Assembly (NCBI GenBank): GCA_019104865.1
Contig: JAHRWZ010000096.1
Location: 1 to 51,052, forward strand
DNA: 51,052 nucleotides
Reading direction: 5' to 3'
Source: Castellaniella sp.
GTDB lineage: Bacteria > Pseudomonadota > Gammaproteobacteria > Burkholderiales > Burkholderiaceae_B
Positions 9,765-20,950 of the stretch are shown piece by piece (positions within the stretch are counted from its first letter, which is position 1; every line of letters begins with the position of its first letter). A program made the position numbers and the translations under genes. Below the pieces are notes generated by a model. The model saw only the letters and a program-made list of their open reading frames with translations, was not told the origin of the DNA and made no database searches.

Positions 9765-10991
9765 ATGAAATTTTCTCGAGGTATGGGAGCTGTCGCAGCC
9801 GCCGTTCTGGCAACGGCATCCGCAGCCGCGTTTGCGGCGCCACCGACCGGAAACCCCATCGTCCTGGGCTGGGTGGGTCCGCTGTCCGCGCCCGGCAACT
9901 ATTCCAGCGGGCAGGAAATGCGCTGGGCCACCGAACTGGGAGTGGACGAGATCAACCAGGCGGGGGGCGTCCTGGGCCGTCCGCTGAAGGTCTCCTACGA
10001 GGACACCAAGGGCCAGCCGGCGGAAGGCAGCGCGGCGGCCGTGCGGCTGATCACCAAAGACAAGGTCTCGGCGATCTTCGGTGAATTCCACAGTTCGGTG
10101 GCTCTGGCGGAAATCGACGTCGCTCATCAGTACGGCGTCCCCTGGGTCGGAACCGACGTCTGGTCCGACGACATCACCGCCAAGCAGTATCCCGAAGTCT
10201 TCCGGCTCGCCCCTGCCAACTCGCTGATCTACGTGAAGATCGGCAACTGGATCGCCGACCAGGGGTTCAAACATGTGGCCACGGTCGCGGAAAACACGGA
10301 CTTCGGCCAGGGCGGCGCCAAAGTGGTGGTCGACACCCTGAAGAAAAAAGGCATCGTCGACACGCCCACCACGATCGATCTGAACCAGCAGGACTTCACG
10401 CCGGCGCTGATCCGGCTCATGAACCAGAATCCCAAACCCGATCTGCTGCAAATGGTCGTAGCCGGCCAGGCGCAATATCAGATCGTGAAACAGGCCTGCC
10501 AGCTGGGGTTCGCCCCCACCGCCGACACCAAGATGCTCGGCTCCTCCGGCCTGCTGCAAAAGGACGTCTGGGAAGTCGACGGCAAATGCGCGAACCACCT
10601 GCTGATCGTCAATGTGGCCCGGCCCAAGTCGCAATGGAACGACAAGGCGAAGCGCTTCGTCAAGGCATTCCAGCAGAAGCACAACCGGCCGCCGACCGGC
10701 GTCGCCATGGAAGCCTATGACACCCTGGGCGTGGTGGTGGCGGCCATCGAACAGGCCAAATCCAGCGATCCCAAAGCCGTCATCAAGGGGCTGGAAAACG
10801 TGCACTACACCGGCGTGAACGCGACATACTCATTTTCCACGGACAAGGCCCCGGCCTGGGCTTATCACCAGTTCATGGATGTGCCGTTCACGGTCATCCA
10901 GTACACGCAGATGAACCAGGCGCCGGAAGACGCCGCCATCGTCTATCCCAAGGAATGGGCAACGACGGACAAGATCCTGCCCCTGAAATAA
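9765..10991 (+). CDS. livK: Branched-chain amino acid-type ABC transporter substrate-binding protein
   Basis: A 408-residue periplasmic receptor of the type I (LivK/Leu-Ile-Val) fold. Residues 1-25 are a signal peptide ending SAAAFA. The mature protein opens with IVLGWVGPLSAPGNYSSGQE and contains INQAGGVLGRPLKVSYEDTKG, the family signature, followed by paired lobes to the C-terminus. A GGAG lies 8 nt before the ATG. It leads the operon livK-livH-livM-livG-livF. The ligand is not readable from sequence; such receptors also take urea, amides, aromatic acids and other amino acids. Confidence 0.92.
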   Translation: MKFSRGMGAVAAAVLATASAAAFAAPPTGNPIVLGWVGPLSAPGNYSSGQEMRWATELGVDEINQAGGVLGRPLKVSYEDTKGQPAEGSAAAVRLITKDKVSAIFGEFHSSVALAEIDVAHQYGVPWVGTDVWSDDITAKQYPEVFRLAPANSLIYVKIGNWIADQGFKHVATVAENTDFGQGGAKVVVDTLKKKGIVDTPTTIDLNQQDFTPALIRLMNQNPKPDLLQMVVAGQAQYQIVKQACQLGFAPTADTKMLGSSGLLQKDVWEVDGKCANHLLIVNVARPKSQWNDKAKRFVKAFQQKHNRPPTGVAMEAYDTLGVVVAAIEQAKSSDPKAVIKGLENVHYTGVNATYSFSTDKAPAWAYHQFMDVPFTVIQYTQMNQAPEDAAIVYPKEWATTDKILPLK

Positions 10992-11060
10992 GGCAGGCTG
11001 GGGGGCCGGCACCCGTGACATGCCGGCCCCGAAAAGACGAGACGCACCCGGAGACCCCCC

Positions 11061-11960
11061 GTGAGCTATTTCTCTTTGCTGACCATCAACGGATTGGTCA
11101 TCGGCCTGATCTTCGCCCTGACGGCGGCCGGACTCACACTCATCTTTTCGGTGCTGCGCGTCGTGAACTTCAGCCACGGCGCCCTGTACATGATGGGCGG
11201 TTATGCCTCGTACTATGCCATCCGCTACCTGGGGCTGCCCCCCATCGGGGGCGTCGTGGCCGCCATGATCGCCCTGTTCTTCTTCGGCATCCTGTTCGAG
11301 ATCCTGATCATGCGCCCGGTCTACACCGACGAAGTCGAGCGCAAGGACGAATACGCCATCATCGTCACGTTCGGACTCACGATCCTGCTGTCCAATCTGG
11401 CCATCGTCGTGTTCGGCCCGTTCAGCAAATCACCGCCGCCCTTCCTGGACGGAACCCTGATCCTGGGCCCGGTGATCCTGCCCTATGACCGCCTGATCGC
11501 GGCTGTGGTGGCCGTTATCCTGCTTGGTGCCACCACCTGGTTCCTGGCGCGGACCACGCTGGGGCAGGCACTGGATGCCGTCAGCCAGAGCCGCGAGTCG
11601 GCTGCCGTGATCGGCATCAATCCGCGCCGGATGTACACCATCGCCTTTGGACTCGGGTCGGCCCTGGCGGGCGGCGCCGGCGCCCTGATCGCACCGATCT
11701 TCGCCCTGTCGCCCAGCATGGGAGACCTCCCGGTCGTCCAGGCCTTCATCATCATCGTGATCGGCGGCATGGGATCTGTGGGCGGCAGCATCGTGGGCGG
11801 CATCCTTCTGGGGCTGGCACAAAGCTGGGGCGTCGGCTACCTGCCCGATCCCAACCGCGCGCTGGCCTACACGCAGGCGTTCGGCGCCATCCTGCTGATC
11901 ATCACCTTGCTGTTCAGGCCGACCGGCCTGTTCGGACGGATCCACCTGAGGCTCGAATGA
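11061..11960 (+). CDS. livH: Branched-chain amino acid-type ABC transporter permease, LivH type
   Basis: A 299-residue permease with about eight membrane segments. The N-terminus LTINGLVIGLIFALTAAGLT and VNFSHGALYMMGGY are hallmarks of LivH. The GTG start at 11061 is supported by GGAG about 8 nt upstream. Its stop overlaps the next gene start as ATGA (11957-11960). It forms the membrane channel with LivM. Confidence 0.93.
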   Translation: MSYFSLLTINGLVIGLIFALTAAGLTLIFSVLRVVNFSHGALYMMGGYASYYAIRYLGLPPIGGVVAAMIALFFFGILFEILIMRPVYTDEVERKDEYAIIVTFGLTILLSNLAIVVFGPFSKSPPPFLDGTLILGPVILPYDRLIAAVVAVILLGATTWFLARTTLGQALDAVSQSRESAAVIGINPRRMYTIAFGLGSALAGGAGALIAPIFALSPSMGDLPVVQAFIIIVIGGMGSVGGSIVGGILLGLAQSWGVGYLPDPNRALAYTQAFGAILLIITLLFRPTGLFGRIHLRLE

Positions 11961-12955
11961 CGGTCACCGCTCGCCACCAAGGTTTGTCCCTCTCCGCCAT
12001 CACCCAGGCCATTCTGCTGCTGGTGGCCCTGACCGTCCCGCTTTGGGGCGGCGCCTACTGGATCCACGTGGGCGCGCTGCTCTGGTACTACGCGATTCTG
12101 GCCGCCAGCTGGACGCTGCTGGCGGGCTTTGCCGGGCAGTTTTCCTTTGCGCACCTGATGTTCGCCGCGCTCGGCGGTTATGCCTCGGCCCTGATTGTCC
12201 TGCACCTGGGGGTGGCCTGGCTGCCACTGGCCATCGTGGCGGGCGTCGTTCTCGCCATGGTCATCGGCGCGCTGATCGGCTTCATGGTGCTACGCCTGTC
12301 GGGCCCCTATCTGGCACTCTTCACGCTGGCGATCTCCGAGGTCGTACGCATGATCCTGATTGCGGAAGAATCCATCACTCGCGGCAGTCTCGGGCTGCAG
12401 GTGCCGCGTTTCTTCAAGGGCGATTCCGACATTCCGTACTACTACCTCGGGCTCGGCCTGCTGGTGGCCGCCCTGGTGCTGATGGGCTATCTGCTGCAGA
12501 CGCGCACCGGCCTGTTCCTGCGCGCCATCCGCGAGGACGAAGGGGCCACCCAGGCCAGCGGCGTCAACACGACACGCTACAAGATCCTGGTCTTCGTCAT
12601 CACCAGCGGCATTGCCGCCGTGGCGGGAATTTACTACGCCCACTTCATCGGCATCCTGACGCCCAACATGATGATCCTTCCCGAAATGGGCATCATCATC
12701 GCCATGTCCGTGATCGGGGGCATCGAAAGCCTTCCCGGCGCCGGCGTGGGAGCCGCAATCGTCTACCTGCTGTCGGAACTTCTGCGCGACTACGGGGAAA
12801 TGCGCTTCGTCCTGCTGGGGCTCGCGCTGATCCTCGTGCAGCGCTTCGCACGCAACGGGCTGTTTTCGCTCGTCGAGCGCCCCGGTAAATCCAGACCGGG
12901 GAAACGTCCGCAGGCGCAGCCTGGTCCCACGCCGGAGAAATCCCATGCCAACTAG
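11957..12955 (+). CDS. livM: Branched-chain amino acid-type ABC transporter permease, LivM type
   Basis: A 332-residue permease with about ten membrane segments, including AGFAGQFSFAHLMFAALGGY and the RAIREDEGATQASGVN motif that contacts the ATPase, both typical of LivM. The start is coupled to livH by a 4-bp overlap. The C-terminal 25 residues are basic and proline-rich (ERPGKSRPGKRPQAQPG) and look like a cytoplasmic tail. It overlaps the start of livG by 11 bp. Confidence 0.93.
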   Translation: MTVTARHQGLSLSAITQAILLLVALTVPLWGGAYWIHVGALLWYYAILAASWTLLAGFAGQFSFAHLMFAALGGYASALIVLHLGVAWLPLAIVAGVVLAMVIGALIGFMVLRLSGPYLALFTLAISEVVRMILIAEESITRGSLGLQVPRFFKGDSDIPYYYLGLGLLVAALVLMGYLLQTRTGLFLRAIREDEGATQASGVNTTRYKILVFVITSGIAAVAGIYYAHFIGILTPNMMILPEMGIIIAMSVIGGIESLPGAGVGAAIVYLLSELLRDYGEMRFVLLGLALILVQRFARNGLFSLVERPGKSRPGKRPQAQPGPTPEKSHAN

Positions 12956-13703
12956 TCCCGCACCGGCGTTCTTCGAAGCCAGGCAGCTGGCCAAGCACTT
13001 CGGCGGCATCCAGGCGGTGGCCGATCTGTCGCTTGACATCGCGCGCGGCGAGATCGTCGGGCTCATCGGCCCCAACGGGTCCGGCAAGACCACCACCATC
13101 AACATGCTGGCGGGCGCGCTGCGGCCCGACCAGGGCGCCATCGCACTGGATGGCCACGACCTCACCGAGGCTCCCGCGCATACATTCGCGCGCGGGGGCG
13201 TGGCGCGCACCTTCCAGGTGCCCCGGCTCTTCCGTCGCATGACGGTGCTGGAAAATCTGGTGGTCCCGGCGCTGTCGGACCGCCACACCCGGCGCCCCGC
13301 GGCCGAGGACAGGGCTTACGAAGTCCTCGAGTTCCTGCGCCTGGGGCACTTGGCCGACGAATTCGCCCGCGCGCTATCGGGCGGACAGCAAAAACTGCTG
13401 GAGGTCGGCCGCGCCCTGATGCTGGACCCCAAGCTGATCCTGCTCGACGAACCCTTCGCCGGCGTCCATCCCCGGCTGCTCGACCAGATCATCGAACACA
13501 TCAAGGTACTGAACCAGCAAGGCATGACCATCGTGCTGGTCGATCACAATCTGGACGCGATCCGCTCCGTCGTGCGGCGCACAGCGGTCATGGCGCAAGG
13601 CAGCAAGATCGCCGATGGGCCAGCCGACGAGGTCCTGCGTGACCCGGCCGTGATCCACGCGTATACGGGCTCGCGCAAAGCCAGGGGAGACTCCCGCTCA
13701 TGA
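12945..13703 (+). CDS. livG: Branched-chain amino acid-type ABC transporter ATP-binding protein, LivG type
   Basis: A 252-residue ATPase. Walker A is GPNGSGKTT at about 43-51, the signature is ALSGGQQKLLEVGRAL and Walker B is LILLDEPFAGVHP. The tail AYTGSRKARG resembles the usual LivG C-terminus (AYLG). A GGAG lies 7 nt before the ATG. The stop overlaps livF as ATGA. It powers import together with LivF. Confidence 0.94.
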   Translation: MPTSPAPAFFEARQLAKHFGGIQAVADLSLDIARGEIVGLIGPNGSGKTTTINMLAGALRPDQGAIALDGHDLTEAPAHTFARGGVARTFQVPRLFRRMTVLENLVVPALSDRHTRRPAAEDRAYEVLEFLRLGHLADEFARALSGGQQKLLEVGRALMLDPKLILLDEPFAGVHPRLLDQIIEHIKVLNQQGMTIVLVDHNLDAIRSVVRRTAVMAQGSKIADGPADEVLRDPAVIHAYTGSRKARGDSRS

Positions 13704-14488
13704 CCGACACCACCGTCGCGGCGGCCTGCGATACCGGCAAACCCTACTATGAAACCGCCGCGCACTTCGCCGGCGAAGATCTGGTCGCGGGCTACACCCA
13801 GGATATCGACATCCTGCGGGGGCTGTCGGCCAGCATCTGGCGCGGGCGCATATCGTGCGTCGTCGGCCCCAACGGGACCGGGAAATCCACCCTGCTCAAA
13901 GCGCTGTTCGGCTTTCTGCGCCCCAGCGAAGGCCGGATTCTGCTCGACGGGCGCGACATCACCGGCAGCGCGCCCCATCAGATGCTCAGCCTCGGGGTCG
14001 CCTATCTGCCGCAGCGTCCCAGCCTGTTCCCGCACCTGACCGTCGAATCGAACCTGCGCCTCGGGCTCTGGCATGCCCGATTGAAGAAGGCCGAGATCCT
14101 CGACCGTATGGAACGGGTCTTCGAGCGCTTCCCCGCCGTCCGGGCCAAACGCCACCAGATGGCCGGGCAGCTGTCCGGCGGCCAGCAACGCCAGGTCGAG
14201 ATCGCTCGCAGCCTGATGGCCGATCCCTCGGTCTACCTGATCGACGAACCGACCGCCGGCATCGACCCGCAAACCAGCGAATCCATCTACGAAATCGTCG
14301 CCGGGCTGGCGCACGAGCTGGACAAGGCTGTGCTCCTGGTCGACCAGGACATCCGCAGCGCGCTGGAGATCACCGACTACGTCTACGTGGTGAAGACCGG
14401 CGCCATCGCCGCGCAAGGCCCTCGCGAAGAATTCGGCGGCGACACCGACGCGCTGGTCGCCCGCTGGCTGTACGCCAGCGGCGAATAG
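13700..14488 (+). CDS. livF: Branched-chain amino acid-type ABC transporter ATP-binding protein, LivF type
   Basis: A 262-residue ATPase. Walker A is GPNGTGKST, the signature is LSGGQQRQVEIARSL, Walker B is VYLIDEPTAGIDP, and the Q-loop region contains YLPQRPSLFPHLTV. The first 30 residues extend the usual LivF start, so a later start is possible, but no ATG in that stretch removes them. It is the last gene of the operon and converges with the aminotransferase (15 bp gap). Confidence 0.92.
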   Translation: MTDTTVAAACDTGKPYYETAAHFAGEDLVAGYTQDIDILRGLSASIWRGRISCVVGPNGTGKSTLLKALFGFLRPSEGRILLDGRDITGSAPHQMLSLGVAYLPQRPSLFPHLTVESNLRLGLWHARLKKAEILDRMERVFERFPAVRAKRHQMAGQLSGGQQRQVEIARSLMADPSVYLIDEPTAGIDPQTSESIYEIVAGLAHELDKAVLLVDQDIRSALEITDYVYVVKTGAIAAQGPREEFGGDTDALVARWLYASGE

Positions 14489-14503
14489 GCCGGCCTTGGC
14501 GAC

Positions 14504-15838
14504 CTACGCGGCCTGCGGGGGCAGTACCTGACGCACAGTGCGGTCCAGACGCGTCACGATCTCGTCGATGTCAGCCGCCGTGCAGATGAAGGGCGGCGCC
14601 AGCAACACGTGGTCGCCATGCACCCCATCGACCGTGCCGCCCATTGGGTAGGTCATCAGGCCGTTTTCCAGGGCCTGGCGCTTCAGGCGGGCATGCGTCT
14701 TGAGCACGGGATCCAGCGTTGATTTGTCGCCCCGGTCGCGCACGAATTCCACCGCCACGAACAGACCGCGTCCCCGCACATCGCCCACATTCGGATGGTC
14801 CGCGAAAACCTCGCGCAGGCGGGTGCGCAATTGCTCGCCGCGCTCGAACACATTGGCCAGCAGGCCGTCGCGTTCGATCACCCGTTGCACGGCCAGGGCC
14901 GCGGCGCACGCGGTTGCGTGGGCCATGTAGGTATGTCCGTGCTGGAAGAATCCGCTGCCCCCCACGATCGTGTCGTAGACGCGACGGCTCGCCAGCATCG
15001 CGCCGATGGGCTGATATCCCCCGCCCAGCCCCTTCGCGATGGCCAGGATGTCGGGCGCGATTCCATCTTCGGCACAGGCGTACAGATGGCCGGTCCGGCC
15101 CATCCCGGACATGACCTCGTCGAGAATCAGCAGCACGCCATGGCGGTCGCAGACTTCGCGGATGCGCTGGAAATAGGTCCGCACCGGCGGCAGGGCGCCC
15201 GCCGTCGAGCCCACCACGGTTTCCGCCACAAAGGCGGCGACCCGGTCCGGCCCGATCTCGCGGATCTTCTGATCGAGCTCGTCGGCCAGCCGCGCGGCAT
15301 ACTGTTCCTCGGTTTCTCCCGGGCGCTGGTCGCGATAGGCATAACACGGGGACACATGATGCGCCGGCACGAGCAGGGGCAGGAATGGCTGGCGCCGTTG
15401 CGCATTCCCGCCAATAGCAAGCGCGCCCAGGGTGTTGCCGTGATAGCTCTGGCGCCGGGCGATGAACTGACTGCGCTGCAACTCGCCGCGTTCGACGAAA
15501 TACTGGCGCGCCAGCTTGAGCGACGCCTCGATCGCCTCTGACCCGCCCGATACGAAATACACCCGGTCCAGATCGCCGGGCGCGCGCTCGATCAGGAAAT
15601 CGGCCAGGTCCTCGCATGGCTGATTGGTGAAAAAGGAGGAATGCGCATACTCCATCTGATCGAGCTGCGTCTTGATCGCGGCAATCACATCGGGATGCCC
15701 GTGCCCCAGACAGGAGACGGCCGCCCCACCCGACGCGTCCAGGTACTGACGTCCTGCACGATCGAACAAATAAATGCCCCGCCCCTTCACGGCACAGTTC
15801 AGGGCGCGCTGTGGATTGCGGTGGAACACATGAGTCAT
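14504..15838 (-). CDS. Class III PLP-dependent aminotransferase
   Basis: A 444-residue omega-amino acid/diamine-type aminotransferase. Visible motifs are VYFVSGGSEAIEASLKLARQ (PLP phosphate and substrate region, about 104-123), LILDEVMSGMGRTG with the cofactor aspartate, and AIAKGLGGGYQPIGAM with the PLP lysine. It would remove or transfer an amino group from a non-alpha amino acid or amine; the substrate is unknown. It lies opposite the liv transporter, which may import the substrate. A 26-bp near-palindrome 59 bp upstream is shared with the RpiR gene at 46162, and a broken copy of this gene's start lies beside that second site. Confidence 0.9.
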   Translation of the reverse strand: MTHVFHRNPQRALNCAVKGRGIYLFDRAGRQYLDASGGAAVSCLGHGHPDVIAAIKTQLDQMEYAHSSFFTNQPCEDLADFLIERAPGDLDRVYFVSGGSEAIEASLKLARQYFVERGELQRSQFIARRQSYHGNTLGALAIGGNAQRRQPFLPLLVPAHHVSPCYAYRDQRPGETEEQYAARLADELDQKIREIGPDRVAAFVAETVVGSTAGALPPVRTYFQRIREVCDRHGVLLILDEVMSGMGRTGHLYACAEDGIAPDILAIAKGLGGGYQPIGAMLASRRVYDTIVGGSGFFQHGHTYMAHATACAAALAVQRVIERDGLLANVFERGEQLRTRLREVFADHPNVGDVRGRGLFVAVEFVRDRGDKSTLDPVLKTHARLKRQALENGLMTYPMGGTVDGVHGDHVLLAPPFICTAADIDEIVTRLDRTVRQVLPPQAA

Positions 15839-15896
15839 GATGAGATCCCGGATGAAGTTGACAACAAGTCAGAGGCACGGCCGATTAGAAACAGTC

Positions 15897-15922
15897 GTTT
15901 CATTAATCATATCTCATGAAAC
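15897..15922. promoter_or_regulatory. 26-bp near-palindrome, candidate RpiR operator (copy A)
   Basis: The outer arms are GTTTCAT (15897-15903) and ATGAAAC (15916-15922), a perfect 7-bp inverted repeat around an AT-rich core. The 26-bp sequence matches 22 of 26 positions at 46094-46119, upstream of the RpiR regulator. It lies 59 bp upstream of the aminotransferase start and 120 bp upstream of the diguanylate cyclase start. The match is seen directly; RpiR binding is inferred. Confidence 0.65.
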
Positions 15923-16041
15923 AGCCAATTCAAGTCCTCATCAGGGAAATTCCGGGCCATGTCGGGCACTATAGGCAAAGCTCTACAACCTGTAAAATAT
16001 CTGACAAACCAATTCGGCATTCACGCTCTTTTGATGAACTG

Positions 16042-17769
16042 ATGAATCCGCGGTCTTTGCGCATCTCCCTGGTATTGCCTTACGTGCTGCTGGTTTCGAT
16101 GGTGGCGATGGCGCTCGGTACGACCTATTACTGGGCGGCACGGAACAATATCGGGCTGTTTTCCGACCAGTACATGCGCGAAACGGCGTCGCACATGGCA
16201 CAAGCCGTCCATTTCCATGTGCGTGGGTCCGGCAGCGTGCTGGAAGCCGCATTCCCGGAAGGGATCGTGACCCATCCGGACATCGCGCAGGACCTGAACG
16301 AGCTGCGCACCCGCTTCTGGGTGGCCACGTCCATGTCCACCAACCCCAACGACTACGTCTATTACGGCAACGAGGCGGGGCAGAGCATCGCGCTCAAGCG
16401 TCGCGCCGACGACGAGGTCGAACTCCGGTTGAAACTGCGGCCCGAGCTGCACCGGACCTATTACCGGTACACGGGCATCCGCGGCAGGGTCGTCGCGACC
16501 GGCCGCGAATCCGGCAACCTGGACCCGCGCGAACGCGTCTGGTATCAACTGGCTCAGAACACTGCCCGGCACGTCTGGACCGGGGTCTACATCGATTTCA
16601 CGACCCAGGAACTCGTGGTGACGCGCGCGCGGCGTGTGCTGGCGCAGGACGGCACCTTCATCGGGGTCGTCGCCACCGATGTCTCCCTGAGGGAGATCAG
16701 CCGCTTCATCTCGTCGCTGAACATCGGAGACCAGGGACGCGCCTTCATCGTCGAACGCGACGGCAAGCTGATCGCGGCCACCGGCCTGGCCAATCTGGGA
16801 CTGAGCGTGGATGGCAAGCCCATCCGCATCAGCACGGAAAACAGCCACGACCCCGTCATCGAGGCGGCCTACCTCGGCGTGTCCGGCTTGCTGGACCCTG
16901 CCGGACACGACCCACAGTCGGGCGACGATCAGGAATACCGGACGACCGTCCACGACGAACAGGGCAGATTGATCACCGTGGCGGCACGGCGCATCGTGGA
17001 TCGGGCGGGGCTGGACTGGCTGGCGGTCGTGGCCATCCCGCGTGACGCCCTATTCGTCGGCATCCAGCGGCAGATCTGGCTGGCGCTGGGGATCAGCCTG
17101 CTGGCCGTCTTGCTGACGATCCTGATCGGGATGCGGATCTTTGGCCGGGTGGCCCACGATGTGATTTCGCTGTCGGACGCGGTCAGCCGGATCCGCCGGG
17201 GTGACCGGCACGTCCCGATCGACGTCCGGCGACGGGACGAAGTGGGCGACCTGGCGCGCAACTTCCAGGCCATGCAGTCGGACCTGTCCATGGACAGGCT
17301 GACGGGCGTGTCCAACCGCGCCGCCATGGACAGCCTGCTGGACCACCTGACGCAGGATCCACGCGGGCAGCCCTTTGCCATCCTGTTCATCGATTTGAAC
17401 GACTTCAAACCCCTGAACGACCAATATGGACATGACAACGGAGACAAGGCGCTGGTCGAGATCGCACAACGGCTGAAGTCCTGCCTGCGGGAAGACGACC
17501 TGCTGGCCCACCTGGGCGGAGATGAATTCGTCATCGTCGCCAGGGGTATCAGCGCACCACAAGCCCTGGACGCCCTGAAAACCCATCTGCTCTCGCGCAT
17601 CGAAGCGCCTTTGCACAGCCTTGACGATATCCCGTCAGGCCGACCGATCCATCTCGGGGCCGCGATCGGAGTGGCCTGCTGGCCCACCGACGCGGCGACG
17701 GCCAATGGCCTGCTGCGGGCGGCCGACAACGACATGTATCGTCACAAAGATTTCGCACGATGCCGCTAG
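16042..17769 (+). CDS. Membrane-bound diguanylate cyclase (Cache-HAMP-GGDEF)
   Basis: A 575-residue sensor that makes cyclic-di-GMP. There is a membrane segment at about 10-32, a large periplasmic Cache-type sensor domain to about 335 (VTRARRVLAQDGTFIGVVAT is a typical stretch), a second membrane segment, a HAMP linker (GDRHVPIDVRRRDEVGDLA) and a GGDEF domain. The active site is HLGGDEF with GG at about 492. The product-inhibition site RxxD is present as REDD five residues upstream. The frame is open from 15916, but that ATG lies inside the operator-like palindrome, so the ATG at 16042 (MNPRSLRISL) is the likely start. There is no EAL domain. Confidence 0.9.
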   Translation: MNPRSLRISLVLPYVLLVSMVAMALGTTYYWAARNNIGLFSDQYMRETASHMAQAVHFHVRGSGSVLEAAFPEGIVTHPDIAQDLNELRTRFWVATSMSTNPNDYVYYGNEAGQSIALKRRADDEVELRLKLRPELHRTYYRYTGIRGRVVATGRESGNLDPRERVWYQLAQNTARHVWTGVYIDFTTQELVVTRARRVLAQDGTFIGVVATDVSLREISRFISSLNIGDQGRAFIVERDGKLIAATGLANLGLSVDGKPIRISTENSHDPVIEAAYLGVSGLLDPAGHDPQSGDDQEYRTTVHDEQGRLITVAARRIVDRAGLDWLAVVAIPRDALFVGIQRQIWLALGISLLAVLLTILIGMRIFGRVAHDVISLSDAVSRIRRGDRHVPIDVRRRDEVGDLARNFQAMQSDLSMDRLTGVSNRAAMDSLLDHLTQDPRGQPFAILFIDLNDFKPLNDQYGHDNGDKALVEIAQRLKSCLREDDLLAHLGGDEFVIVARGISAPQALDALKTHLLSRIEAPLHSLDDIPSGRPIHLGAAIGVACWPTDAATANGLLRAADNDMYRHKDFARCR

Positions 17770-17978
17770 ACCTAGGGTAATCACTCATGCTAGACTGCTG
17801 GATTGCCTGTCTTCTGACCTCCTGACCTTGGTTTCACGCTTGGCGTGCTCTTTGGGTTGATCCGGTCGGCACATGCGACTGATTCTTGCGCGGCAGACAT
17901 CCGCAGCATCAAACCCGGCGGGAATGCACTTCGGCATCCCGCAGCACATCGCCCGCATCGCGCGGGCCCAAGGAAATC

Positions 17979-19628
<1,650 letters not shown>

Positions 19629-19707
19629 TGTCACCTCTGCCCTGACAAAACACGGGTAATCCCCGTCGTGTTCCGAAGGGAAACGCAATCACCGACCGGA
19701 GCACCAG

Positions 19708-19747
19708 AACGCCCCGGGAACCATCGAACGGTTCCCGGGGCGTTTTT
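19708..19747 (+). terminator. Rho-independent terminator after the RNA helicase gene
   Basis: A perfect 15-bp stem (AACGCCCCGGGAACC at 19708-19722 with its complement at 19730-19744) has a 7-nt loop and a run of five T ending at 19747. It lies 80 bp after the helicase stop and ends 10-22 bp before the methyltransferase start. Confidence 0.93.
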
Positions 19748-19768
19748 CCACCTGCTATGCTTCGCCCC

Positions 19769-20950
19769 ATGATCGAATTGCCCACCGTCCAGATACCCTC
19801 CGGCCTGCCGGAACCCGATGCCGATGCCCGCGCCCATGGCGCCCGTGTCCAGGCCATGCTGGTCCGACGCATCGAAGAAGCCGGCGGCTGGCTGCCGTTC
19901 GATGCCTGGATGCAGGCCGCGCTCTACGAGCCGGGCCTGGGCTACTACAGTGCGGGCAGCGCCAAATTTCAGCGCCAGGGCGACTTCACCACCGCGCCGG
20001 AAACCAGTCCCCTGTTCGGGCAGGCGCTGGCGCCCCAAGTGGCGCAGATCCTGCACGGCAGCCAGAGCCGGACCGTGCTGGAATTCGGCGCCGGATCCGG
20101 CGCCTTGGCCGCCGCTCTGATCCCCGCGCTACAAGACCTGGGGATCCGGGCCGAATACCGGATCCTGGAATTGTCCGCCGATCTGCGGGTCCGCCAGCAA
20201 GCCCGCCTGGCCCCCTGGGGCGACCAGGTTCGATGGCTCGATACCCTGCCCACCGTCTTTGAAGGCTGCGTACTGGCCAACGAGGTGCTGGACGCCATGC
20301 CCGCCATGCTGTTCCAGTGGAATGCAGCAGGCGATCCGGATCTGCTGGGCGTCGAACTCGATCTAGGCGCCCAGGGGCCAAGCCCGTTTCGCTGGTCAGC
20401 GCGACCCGCGCCGGTCGATGTTGCATCGGTCATCGGCAACCGCATGCCGCCGCTGCCTGGCTACCGGTCCGAAATCAACCCGCAGGCCGAAGCCTGGATA
20501 CGCGACCTGGGCCGCTGGCTGCGGCGCGGCGCCGCGCTGCTCATCGACTATGGTTTTCCACAAGCCGAGTACTACCACCCCCAGCGCCTGCAAGGCACCC
20601 TGATGTGCCACTTCCGCCATCATGCGCACGATCAGCCCTTGATCCTTGCCGGCCTGCAGGACATCACCGCGCACGTGGACTTCACCGCCATGGCCGATGC
20701 CGCCCTGGACGGCGGTCTGGACGTGCTGGGCTATACGTCCCAGGCGCGTTTCCTGATGAATGCCGGCCTGACGGATCTGATCCGTGCCCCAGGCGAGGAT
20801 CCGGCGCTGCGCGCGCGCCAGTTGACCGCCCTGAACACCCTGCTGTCCGAAGCCGAGATGGGGGAACTGTTCAAGGTGCTGGCTATCGGCCGTGACCTGG
20901 ATGACCCGTTGCTGGGTTTTGCCCGGGGCGACCGGCGAGACCGGCTTTAA
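19769..20950 (+). CDS. MidA/NDUFAF7-type SAM-dependent methyltransferase
   Basis: About 393 residues, matching the class I SAM-dependent methyltransferase family COG1565. Characteristic stretches are [20 protein letters not shown] near the N-terminus, [18 protein letters not shown], the SAM-binding [16 protein letters not shown], and ANEVLDAMP. The eukaryotic relative methylates an arginine in respiratory complex I; the bacterial substrate is unknown. ATGs at 19757 and 19769 are possible. The second fits a leaderless transcript, because TGCTATGCT (extended -10) ends 7 bp before it and there is no ribosome-binding site. The stop overlaps the convergent murI stop. Confidence 0.85.
   Translation: MIELPTVQIPSGLPEPDADARAHGARVQAMLVRRIEEAGGWLPFDAWMQAALYEPGLGYYSAGSAKFQRQGDFTTAPETSPLFGQALAPQVAQILHGSQSRTVLEFGAGSGALAAALIPALQDLGIRAEYRILELSADLRVRQQARLAPWGDQVRWLDTLPTVFEGCVLANEVLDAMPAMLFQWNAAGDPDLLGVELDLGAQGPSPFRWSARPAPVDVASVIGNRMPPLPGYRSEINPQAEAWIRDLGRWLRRGAALLIDYGFPQAEYYHPQRLQGTLMCHFRHHAHDQPLILAGLQDITAHVDFTAMADAALDGGLDVLGYTSQARFLMNAGLTDLIRAPGEDPALRARQLTALNTLLSEAEMGELFKVLAIGRDLDDPLLGFARGDRRDRL

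Noticed and set aside
15916..16041. An upstream extension of the diguanylate cyclase from the ATG at 15916
   Set aside because: The ATG is part of the operator-like palindrome, the added 42 residues have no signal or conserved pattern, and the first membrane segment begins right after 16042.
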